Source of the DNA: Sphingomonas faeni
GTDB taxonomy: Bacteria > Pseudomonadota > Alphaproteobacteria > Sphingomonadales > Sphingomonadaceae
Length of the DNA: 64,000 nt
Direction: 5' to 3'
Assembly (NCBI RefSeq): GCF_030817315.1
Contig: NZ_JAUSZF010000001.1
Span: forward strand, 2,278,501 to 2,342,500
Of the stretch, positions 1-7,021 are shown in pieces. The translations under genes were made by a program, and so were the position numbers. The notes beneath the pieces were generated by a model. The model was not told where the DNA came from, made no database searches, and saw only the letters and a list, made by a program, of their open reading frames with translations. Each line of letters opens with the position of its first letter. Positions within the stretch are counted from its first letter, which is position 1.

Positions 1-1
1 C

Positions 2-2569
2 AACGATCTCTACGACAAGTACAAGGCGCAGCGTCCACCCCCGCCCGAGGACCTCGTCCCGCAGTTCCCGATGATCCGCGACGCCACGCGCGCGTTCAGC
101 CTCCCCTGCATCGAGACCGAAGGACTCGAAGCCGACGACATCATCGCCTGCTATTCGAAGGCCGCGCTCGCGCAGGGCTGGGAAGTCACGATCGTCAGTT
201 CCGACAAGGACCTGATGCAGCTCATCGAGCCCGGGCTCGACATGTACGACACAATGAACAACCGCCGGCTCGGCGCGGAGCATGTCGCGGAGAAATTCCA
301 CGGCGTCACCCCCGCGCAACTCGGCGACGTGCTCGCGCTGATGGGCGACAGCGTCGACAACGTCCCCGGCGTGCCCGGCGTCGGCCCCAAGACCGCGGCG
401 AAACTGATCCTCGAACACGGCGATCTCGAAGCCGTACTCGCCGCCGCCGACGGCATGAAGAAAGGCAAGCTCCGCGACAATCTGATCGAGCATGCCGAGA
501 TGGCACGGCTATCCAAGGTGCTGGTCTCGCTCAAATGCGATGTCGCGCTGCCCGAACCGCTGGAGGATCTCGAACTCAAGGGCATTCCAGACGCGCCGCT
601 GCGTGCATTCCTCGAGCATCACGGCTTCAAGTCGCTGCTCGCCAAGCTCTCCGCGGTCGCCGACGTGCCGGTCGCCGAGTCGCCCGTCGTCGCCGACATG
701 GACGACGACGAGCCGTGCAAGCACGACGACTACGAGACCGTGGTCGACGAAGCCGCACTCGATCGCTGGATCACCGTGGCCAAGCACCAGGGCTGGATCG
801 CCATCGATACCGAGACGACTGGCATCGACGCGACCCGCGCGGATCTCGTCGGGATCAGCATGGCGCTGCATCCGAACCTCGCCTGTTACGTACCTATTGC
901 GCATGGCGGCACGGATTTGCTCGCGGAAAACCCGGTCCAGCTCGATCGCGCGCTCGTGCTCGCAAGACTGAAGCCGTTGCTGGAGGATCCGAACGTCCTG
1001 AAGATCGGCCACAACCTCAAATACGACATGATCGTCCTCGGCCGCGCCTACGCGCCCACCGGCGGCGTGCAGATCGACCCGTTCGACGACACGATCGTGA
1101 TGAGCTTCGATCTCGACGCCGGCCTGCACGGCCACGGTATGGACGAACTCGCGGCAACACACCTCTCGCACAGCTGCATCGCGTTCAAGGACGTCGTCGG
1201 CACCGGCAAGACGCAGCGCACCTTCGACGAAATCGACCTCAAGGCCGCCACCCGCTACGCCGCCGAGGACGCCGACGTGACGCTTCGCCTGTGGCGCCGC
1301 TTCAAGCGCCGCCTTCCCGCGGAAGGCTCGACCCGCGTCTACGAGATGGTCGACCGCCCGCTCGTGCCCGTCATCGCGCAAATGGAGATGCATGGGATCA
1401 AGGTCGACGCCGCGAAACTGTCGAAGCTCTCGACCGAGTTCGCCGGCCAGATGGCGAGCCTGGAAACCGAAATCCACGCGCTCGCCGGCGCGCCGTTCAC
1501 GATCGGCAGCCCCAAGCAGCTTGGCGACGTGCTGTTCGAGAAGATGGGCATCAAGGGCGGCCGAAAGGGCAAGTCGGGCGTCTATTCGACCGACGTCAAC
1601 GAACTCGAACGGATCGCCGCCGACAAGGATTCGCCCGGCGCGGTCATCGCGCGAAAAGTGCTCGACTGGCGCCAGCTGTCGAAGTTGAAATCGACCTACA
1701 CCGACGCTTTACAGGCGCAGATCAACCCGGCGACGGGCCGCGTCCACACGTCGTACAGCCTCACCGGCGCGCAGACTGGCCGCCTGTCGTCGACCGATCC
1801 GAACCTGCAGAACATCCCGATCCGCACCGAGATCGGCCGCCAGATCCGCGACGCGTTCGTGGCGGAACCCGGCAATGTCATTCTCGCCGCCGATTACTCG
1901 CAGATCGAGCTGCGCTTGGCCGCGCACATGGCCAATGTCCCCGCGCTGAAGGCGGCGTTCGCGGACGGCGACGACATCCACAGCCTCACCGCGCAGGAAC
2001 TGTTCGGCGAGGTCAACCGCGACACACGCGGCCGCGCGAAGACGATCAACTTCGCGATCCTCTACGGCATCTCGCGCTGGGGCCTCGCCGGACGCCTCGA
2101 CGTGTCCGCTGACGAAGCGCAGGCAATGATCGACCGCTATTTCGACCGCTTCCCCGGCATTTCGACCTACATCGTCGAGACGACGGAGAGCGTCCGCGCG
2201 ACCGGCTACACCACCACGTTGTTCGGCCGAAAAACCCACTTCCCGAGAATCCGTTCGAAGATCCAGCACGAACGCCAGGGTGCCGAACGCGCAGCCATAA
2301 ACGCCCCGATCCAGGGCACGAGCGCCGACATCATCAAGCGCGCGATGGTCCGCATGGGCCCCGCGTTGCTCGAAGCCGGCCTCCCGAACGTTCGCATGCT
2401 CCTCCAGGTTCACGACGAACTCGTGTTCGAGTTGCCGGAAGGGGACGTCGAGGCAGCCAAGCCCGTGATCGAGCAGGTCATGGCCAATGCCGCGCAGCCC
2501 GCGGTGACGCTCGACGTACCCCTCGGCATCGAGATCGGCACCGGCCTCAGCTGGGGCGCCGCGCATTGA
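2..2569 (+). CDS. polA: DNA polymerase I, 5' end outside window
   Basis: DNA polymerase I acts in Okazaki-fragment maturation and repair. The frame is open from base 2 and already reads family sequence (NDLYDKYKAQRPPPPEDL), so the start and roughly 70-80 residues lie upstream; 855 residues are visible. In order there are the rest of the 5' nuclease domain (EADDII and the helix-hairpin-helix GDSVDNVPGVPGVGPKTA), a 3'-5' exonuclease domain with the acidic motif DTET, suggesting that proofreading is intact, and the family A polymerase domain with motif A DYSQIELR, motif B RAKTINFAILYG and motif C QVHDELVFE. It stops just before a family A palindromic repeat. The identity is very secure. Confidence 0.98.
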   Translation, partial: NDLYDKYKAQRPPPPEDLVPQFPMIRDATRAFSLPCIETEGLEADDIIACYSKAALAQGWEVTIVSSDKDLMQLIEPGLDMYDTMNNRRLGAEHVAEKFHGVTPAQLGDVLALMGDSVDNVPGVPGVGPKTAAKLILEHGDLEAVLAAADGMKKGKLRDNLIEHAEMARLSKVLVSLKCDVALPEPLEDLELKGIPDAPLRAFLEHHGFKSLLAKLSAVADVPVAESPVVADMDDDEPCKHDDYETVVDEAALDRWITVAKHQGWIAIDTETTGIDATRADLVGISMALHPNLACYVPIAHGGTDLLAENPVQLDRALVLARLKPLLEDPNVLKIGHNLKYDMIVLGRAYAPTGGVQIDPFDDTIVMSFDLDAGLHGHGMDELAATHLSHSCIAFKDVVGTGKTQRTFDEIDLKAATRYAAEDADVTLRLWRRFKRRLPAEGSTRVYEMVDRPLVPVIAQMEMHGIKVDAAKLSKLSTEFAGQMASLETEIHALAGAPFTIGSPKQLGDVLFEKMGIKGGRKGKSGVYSTDVNELERIAADKDSPGAVIARKVLDWRQLSKLKSTYTDALQAQINPATGRVHTSYSLTGAQTGRLSSTDPNLQNIPIRTEIGRQIRDAFVAEPGNVILAADYSQIELRLAAHMANVPALKAAFADGDDIHSLTAQELFGEVNRDTRGRAKTINFAILYGISRWGLAGRLDVSADEAQAMIDRYFDRFPGISTYIVETTESVRATGYTTTLFGRKTHFPRIRSKIQHERQGAERAAINAPIQGTSADIIKRAMVRMGPALLEAGLPNVRMLLQVHDELVFELPEGDVEAAKPVIEQVMANAAQPAVTLDVPLGIEIGTGLSWGAAH

Positions 2570-2590
2570 GCCAGTCGATGCCCGAAAACC

Positions 2591-2700
2591 TTCCCCCCTC
2601 CCTGGAAGGGAGGGGCCGGGGGTGGGTCGGCCTGAGGCAGGCGCAACCGAACCTCACGGGCCGACCCACCCCCTACCCCTCCCTTTCCGGGAGGGGGGAA
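2591..2700. repeat. Family A intergenic palindrome, copy 1
   Basis: A long imperfect inverted repeat. The left arm carries CCCTCCCTGGAAGGGAGGGG followed by GGGGGTGGGTCGG, the right arm is its reverse complement, and about 25 variable bases lie between. Copies occur near 5710, 14105, 50788 and 54950. The right arm ends in GGGAGGGGGG four bases before the GTG of the flippase gene, so it probably forms that gene's ribosome-binding site. Confidence 0.9.
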
Positions 2701-2702
2701 GC

Positions 2703-4220
2703 GTGACCGAGGCCACGCAGGATATCGACACGCTCGCCAAGGGCGGTCGGACCAACATCGCCGGCTTCGTCCTCCGCCTAGCCGCGCGCATCCCGTTTCT
2801 GTTCATCGCCGGCCGCATCTACGGACCTGACCTCGTCGGCCGGTTCGCCATCGCGGTCGTGGTCGTCGAACTCGCGGCCTTGCTGGCGACGCTCGGCCTG
2901 AAACGCGGCCTCGCCCAGGCGCTCAGCAGCGCCGACCGCCCCCATGCCAACGTGGTCTGGGACGCGATGGCGGTCGCCTTCGTGGCGTCGCTCATCGCCA
3001 GTGCGGTCCTCTGTACGTTCCCGCAGATCATGTATCCGAACAGCGCGATCACCGGCCTCGACCGATTCCTGCCGCTGATCATCGTCGCGGTCGCCTGGTC
3101 CGACGTCAGCCTCGCCGCGCTCGCATACCGCCTCAACGTCAAGGCAGCGGTCACCGCCCGCGCGGTGGTCGAGCCGTGGACGATCTCGATCGCCGCCTGG
3201 GCGTTCTCCTATTTCACGATCCGCGACGGCCTCGTGCTCAGCTACGTCGCGTCGATGACCGCGGCGCTGATCGCCAGCCTCGTGCCCTTCCTCCGCAGCT
3301 ATGGCATCCCGCGCGGCTGGTCGCCGCAACTCCGCTCGCTCTATGCGCTCGCCCGCGCCAACGTGCCGCTCGCCGGTGCGGACATCCTCGAATGGGGCAG
3401 CCGCAACGTCGACCGCTTCATCCTCGGCGTGATGTTCGAGCCCAAGATCGTCGGCATCTATTACATGGCGCAACAGGTCGCGAGCCTGCCGCAGAAGCTC
3501 AAGACCAGCTTCGACCCGATCCTCGGGCCCGTCATCACCCACAGCCTCGCGATCAACGACCGCGCGGCGATCGCCAACCAAGTGCGTCAGGTCGCATTCT
3601 GGATCATGGCTGCGCAAGGCGGACTTGCGCTGATGGGCTCGATCCCCGGCGAAGCGGTGATGGGCGTGGTCGGGCCGCAGTTCGTCGCCGGCACCGCCGC
3701 GCTCGCGTTCCTGCTGACTGCCGAAGTGCTCGCCTCGACCGGCGCGGTCAGCGAATCCGCGCTCGTCTACATCGCCCGCCACCGTAACCTGATGATCTCC
3801 GCGGCGATGCTCGCGTTCCAGGTCGGGCTCAGCTTCGCGCTGATCTTCACGATCCGCGCGCTCGGCTATCCGGTCAATTACCAGGCGGCAGGCCCGGCGA
3901 TCGCACTGATGCTATCGGTGGGCGTGACCTCGATCATCAAGGCGAAGCTGCTCGGCCATCTGCTCGGTGCGAAGGTCTCGCCGTGGCGCTGGCCGCTGGT
4001 CTGGGCAGCCGGCGCCGCGATCGTCGTCGGCGGCGCGTTCACCGCATTGCCCAAGCGCTACGAATGGGTCGAACTCGCGATCGGCGAACCCGCGATCGCC
4101 GCGACCTATCTCTACATCCTGTGGAAATACGCGTTCGGCCCCGCGGACCGCGCGCTGTTCGGCAAGAAGCCGGAAGCCGTCGAACCCGCGCTACCGCAGA
4201 CCGGATCGCCGGTCCTCTAG
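2703..4220 (+). CDS. Wzx/MOP-type polysaccharide (lipid-linked glycan) flippase
   Basis: A 505-residue, strongly hydrophobic protein of the polysaccharide biosynthesis/oligosaccharide flippase type (MOP superfamily), expected to move undecaprenyl-linked sugars across the inner membrane for capsule, exopolysaccharide or O-antigen. Recognisable features are the N-terminal NIAGFVLRLAARIPF segment, about a dozen hydrophobic stretches spread over the whole length, and the internal WGSRNVDRFILG, typical of these proteins. The start is the GTG at 2703, because the frame further upstream is translated repeat DNA and GGGAGGGGGG stands just before this codon. No glycosyltransferases lie next to it, so the substrate cannot be inferred. 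The next gene is on the other strand. Confidence 0.82.
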   Translation: MTEATQDIDTLAKGGRTNIAGFVLRLAARIPFLFIAGRIYGPDLVGRFAIAVVVVELAALLATLGLKRGLAQALSSADRPHANVVWDAMAVAFVASLIASAVLCTFPQIMYPNSAITGLDRFLPLIIVAVAWSDVSLAALAYRLNVKAAVTARAVVEPWTISIAAWAFSYFTIRDGLVLSYVASMTAALIASLVPFLRSYGIPRGWSPQLRSLYALARANVPLAGADILEWGSRNVDRFILGVMFEPKIVGIYYMAQQVASLPQKLKTSFDPILGPVITHSLAINDRAAIANQVRQVAFWIMAAQGGLALMGSIPGEAVMGVVGPQFVAGTAALAFLLTAEVLASTGAVSESALVYIARHRNLMISAAMLAFQVGLSFALIFTIRALGYPVNYQAAGPAIALMLSVGVTSIIKAKLLGHLLGAKVSPWRWPLVWAAGAAIVVGGAFTALPKRYEWVELAIGEPAIAATYLYILWKYAFGPADRALFGKKPEAVEPALPQTGSPVL

Positions 4221-4224
4221 GTCC

Positions 4225-5253
4225 TCAGTAAGCGCGCGCTACCGCGAACTCGACGGCCTCGACCATCGCGTCCTTGGCGTCGCCATTGGCAAAGCCGCCG
4301 ATCGAGTCGATCGCGCGCTGGCCGTAATGGCGGGCCCTCGCGAACGTGTCGTCGATCGCGCGGGTCGAGCGGATCAGGCGGACCGCGTGTTGCAGGTCGG
4401 CGTCGCTGTCGCGGCGTCCTTCGACCGCATCCTTCCAGAACGCCCGATCCTCGGCCGAGCCGCGTGCGTAAGCCAGGATCACCGGGAGCGTCATTTTCCC
4501 TTCGCGGAAATCGTCACCCGCGTCCTTGCCCATCGTGTCCGCGTCCGAGACATAGTCGATCGCATCGTCGACCAGCTGGAACGCGATGCCGAGGTTGCGG
4601 CCATAGGCGTCGAGCGCGGCCTCCTCGGCTTCCGGGCGCTCGGCGACGACAGCCGAAATCCGGCAGGCCGCGGCGAACAGCGCGGCGGTCTTCGCGCCGA
4701 TGATATCGAGATAGCGCTCCTCGCCGAGATCGACGCGGCGCGCGGCGGTGAGCTGGTTCACCTCGCCCTCGGCGATCACAGCGCTGGTCGAGGACAGGAT
4801 CTTCAGCGCCTTGAGGCTGCCCGCCTCGACCATCAGTTCGAAGCTGCGGCTGAACAGGAAATCGCCGACCAGCACGCTTGCCGGGTTGCCCCAGATGATG
4901 TTGGCGGTGCGCTTGCCGCGGCGCAGGTCCGATCCGTCGACGACGTCGTCGTGGAGCAAAGTCGCGGTGTGGATGAATTCGACCGCGGCGGCGAGCAGGT
5001 GGTGCTGCGTACCGCTGTAATCGATCAGTTGCGCGCTCGCGAGCGTCAGCATCGGCCGCATCCGCTTGCCGCCGCCCGCGATCAGGTGACCGGCGAGTTC
5101 GGGGATCAGCGGTATCTCGGACTGCATCCGGCCGCGGATCACCGCGTTGACCTGGTCCATATCGCCGGTGACGAGCTTGACCATCGGGTCCAGCGAGGGC
5201 TGTGACTCGGGATTGGGACGAAGGGTGTCGAGGCGGTGGACGGTAGCGCTCAT
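4225..5253 (-). CDS. ispB: Long-chain polyprenyl diphosphate synthase (octa/decaprenyl type)
   Basis: A trans-isoprenyl diphosphate synthase that makes the side chain of ubiquinone by adding isopentenyl diphosphate units. The 342-residue protein has GGGKRMRP for substrate binding, the first aspartate-rich motif DDVVD at residues 102-106, and the second DDAID at 229-233. The residue five before the first motif is alanine (97), as in enzymes making long products rather than geranyl or farnesyl diphosphate; C40 versus C50 cannot be decided from sequence. The ATG at 5253 (MSATVHRL) is chosen because the upstream extension of the frame is arginine-rich and unlike the family. The gene is divergent from the chorismate mutase gene, with about 150 bases between them for promoters. 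Confidence 0.9.
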   Translation of the reverse strand: MSATVHRLDTLRPNPESQPSLDPMVKLVTGDMDQVNAVIRGRMQSEIPLIPELAGHLIAGGGKRMRPMLTLASAQLIDYSGTQHHLLAAAVEFIHTATLLHDDVVDGSDLRRGKRTANIIWGNPASVLVGDFLFSRSFELMVEAGSLKALKILSSTSAVIAEGEVNQLTAARRVDLGEERYLDIIGAKTAALFAAACRISAVVAERPEAEEAALDAYGRNLGIAFQLVDDAIDYVSDADTMGKDAGDDFREGKMTLPVILAYARGSAEDRAFWKDAVEGRRDSDADLQHAVRLIRSTRAIDDTFARARHYGQRAIDSIGGFANGDAKDAMVEAVEFAVARAY

Positions 5254-5402
5254 CTGCCCGTGCCTCTGCCGCCTATGCCCCTGCAAAGCAACCCTTGCCG
5301 ACCCTCGGCGTGCCCCGGCCTGCCCCAGTCTGCCGTGCGACACCTTGCCGATCCGGCCGCGGCCCCGCAAAAGGCGCGCCGAACCAAGGAAAGGGTAGGT
5401 AG

Positions 5403-5690
5403 GTGGCTGACGACCTGTTGACCGGATACCGCCAGAGCATCGACAATATCGATGCGGCGCTGATCCACATGCTCGCCGAGCGCTTCAAGGTGACCCAGGC
5501 GGTCGGCCGGCACAAGGCGACGCACGGCCTGCCGGCCGCCGATCCCGGCCGCGAGGAACGCCAGATCGCCCGATTGCGGCATCTGGCGGCGGAGGCGCAG
5601 CTCGACCCGGAGTTTTCGGAAAAATTCCTCCGCTTCATCATCGACGAGGTGATCCGGCATCACGAGCGGCTGGCGCACGATCCCACCTGA
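5403..5690 (+). CDS. Chorismate mutase, AroQ class
   Basis: A stand-alone 95-residue chorismate mutase, which converts chorismate to prephenate on the way to phenylalanine and tyrosine. The catalytic residues of the AroQ fold sit at the expected spacing: R10, R27, K38 and E51, each one position before the E. coli counterparts. The start is a GTG preceded by AAGGAAAGG at good spacing. There is no prephenate dehydratase or dehydrogenase domain, and no aromatic biosynthesis genes adjoin. A degenerate family A repeat follows the stop codon. The size and all four active-site residues make the call firm. Confidence 0.92.
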   Translation: MADDLLTGYRQSIDNIDAALIHMLAERFKVTQAVGRHKATHGLPAADPGREERQIARLRHLAAEAQLDPEFSEKFLRFIIDEVIRHHERLAHDPT

Positions 5691-5709
5691 GAGATGATTC
5701 TCTTCTCTG

Positions 5710-5810
5710 CCAGGGAGGGGAGGTTCGGGGGTAAGTTGGCTTCCGCATATCGGACCGCTGCAACACAAGCTGGCCGACCCACCCCCAGCCCCTCCCTTTC
5801 AGGGAGGGGA
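5710..5810. repeat. Family A intergenic palindrome, copy 2 (degenerate left arm)
   Basis: The right arm (GGCCGACCCACCCCCAGCC, then CCTCCCTTTCAGGGAGGGG) is intact, while the left arm around 5711-5740 has diverged. It lies between the chorismate mutase gene and the AcvB/VirJ-like gene. Confidence 0.8.
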
Positions 5811-5880
5811 GCAGCAGAATGACGAAAACGTCACCCTTGCTCCATTTGTCGATCATTCAAAGGCGTGCAATCGGTTGCGA

Positions 5881-6594
5881 ATGACGTGGTTTCGACGATC
5901 GTTGCTCGCTTTTGCCGTGCTCGCAATCGGCGCGACCGGTTTGATGGCCTGGCTCGGCTATTTCGGTGGCCCGCTGTTCACCGACGTCCCCGCCATCACG
6001 ACCCCGGCAAAGTCCCGCCGCCCGTTCGCCGCGGTGCTGCTGACCGGCGATCTCGGCTACAAGATCGGCATGGCGCCGCAGATCGCGCGGCGGCTGGCTG
6101 CGGACGGCGTGCCGGTGGTCGCGGTCAACACGCTCACCTATCTGCGCAAGACGCGGACGCCGGCGGACATCACGACGCTGATCGCGCGCGCCGAACAACG
6201 GGCGCTGCGGTTCGGGCAGACCGACCGGGTCGTGCTGATCGGCCAGTCGTTCGGCGCGGACATGCTGCACGTCGGGCTGGTCGACCTCGCCCCCCAATTG
6301 CGCGCGAAGATTGCGAAGTTGGCGCTGATCGTGCCCGAGAACACCGTCCAGTTCCGCGCGTCCCCGAACGAAGTGTTCGATTACTGGACGCCGACCACCG
6401 ATGCGCTGCCGACCGCACGCCGTCTCACCTGGACGCCGCTGCTGTGCGTGCAGGGCGTCGAGGAGGCCGAGAGCCTGTGTCCGTTGCTGACCCAGGCCAA
6501 TGCACGGCGGGTCGCCCTGCCCGGCGGACACCCGCTTCACCGCGACGCCGATGCGCTCTACGACGTGCTATCGCGGTTCGTATTCGCGGATTGA
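5881..6594 (+). CDS. AcvB/VirJ-like alpha/beta-hydrolase
   Basis: A 237-residue exported protein of the AcvB/VirJ family. An N-terminal signal or anchor helix covers about residues 6-28. The nucleophile elbow GQSFGAD places a serine at 123, and GGHPLH gives a candidate catalytic histidine at 217. In Agrobacterium, AcvB is known to hydrolyse lysyl-phosphatidylglycerol. That fits this locus, where an MprF homologue that makes that lipid is two genes downstream. The inferred role is therefore periplasmic turnover of aminoacylated lipid. The ATG at 5881 is preferred over an in-frame TTG six bases earlier. Only ten bases separate it from the next gene, suggesting co-transcription. The substrate is inference. 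Confidence 0.82.
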   Translation: MTWFRRSLLAFAVLAIGATGLMAWLGYFGGPLFTDVPAITTPAKSRRPFAAVLLTGDLGYKIGMAPQIARRLAADGVPVVAVNTLTYLRKTRTPADITTLIARAEQRALRFGQTDRVVLIGQSFGADMLHVGLVDLAPQLRAKIAKLALIVPENTVQFRASPNEVFDYWTPTTDALPTARRLTWTPLLCVQGVEEAESLCPLLTQANARRVALPGGHPLHRDADALYDVLSRFVFAD

Positions 6595-6604
6595 GGATCG
6601 ACCG

Positions 6605-7021
6605 ATGGTTGCTGCACTGATGGCGCTCGCGATGGCCGCGGGCAGCCCCGCTCCCGCTTCCCCCGCTCCGGCTTTCCCGCTGGAAGGCGTCTGGCATAAT
6701 CCGAAGAACAGCGTGGCGGTGAAGACCGGTGCCTGCCCCGACGAGACCGGCGGCAGCAAACTCTGTGGCTGGGTCGTCCGCGCCGACGACGAGGCGCAGG
6801 CCGACGCGCGCGATGGCGGCACCCCGAAGCTGATCGGCACCGCGTTGCTCCGCGAATACCGTCCGAACGGTCGCAACCGATGGTCCGGGCAGATCTTCGT
6901 GCCCGACATGGGCCGCACCTTCGGATCGACGCTGACGCTGGTCGACGCGGACACGATCGACGTGAAGGGGTGCGTGATCGGCGGCTTCCTGTGCAAGACG
7001 CAGACGTGGCGACGCGGTTGA
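6605..7021 (+). CDS. DUF2147 family exported protein
   Basis: A 138-residue protein with a short hydrophobic N-terminus (MVAALMALAMAAGSPAP) that reads as a signal peptide. A DUF2147-type body follows, with the features EGVWHNPKNSVAV near the mature N-terminus and a C-terminal VKGCVIGGFLCKTQTW. Cysteine pairs (C-P-D...KLCGW and GC...LC) could form periplasmic disulfides. The biochemical function of the family is not established. It sits between the AcvB/VirJ-like gene and mprF, close to the first and overlapping the likely start of the second, so it probably serves the same envelope process. Confidence 0.8.
   Translation: MVAALMALAMAAGSPAPASPAPAFPLEGVWHNPKNSVAVKTGACPDETGGSKLCGWVVRADDEAQADARDGGTPKLIGTALLREYRPNGRNRWSGQIFVPDMGRTFGSTLTLVDADTIDVKGCVIGGFLCKTQTWRRG

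Noticed and set aside
3967-5205. 412-codon plus-strand frame over the polyprenyl synthase
   Set aside because: It is the antisense shadow of a well-supported gene, typical of high-GC DNA; the same holds for the other long opposite-strand frames over polA, mprF, groEL and fumC.
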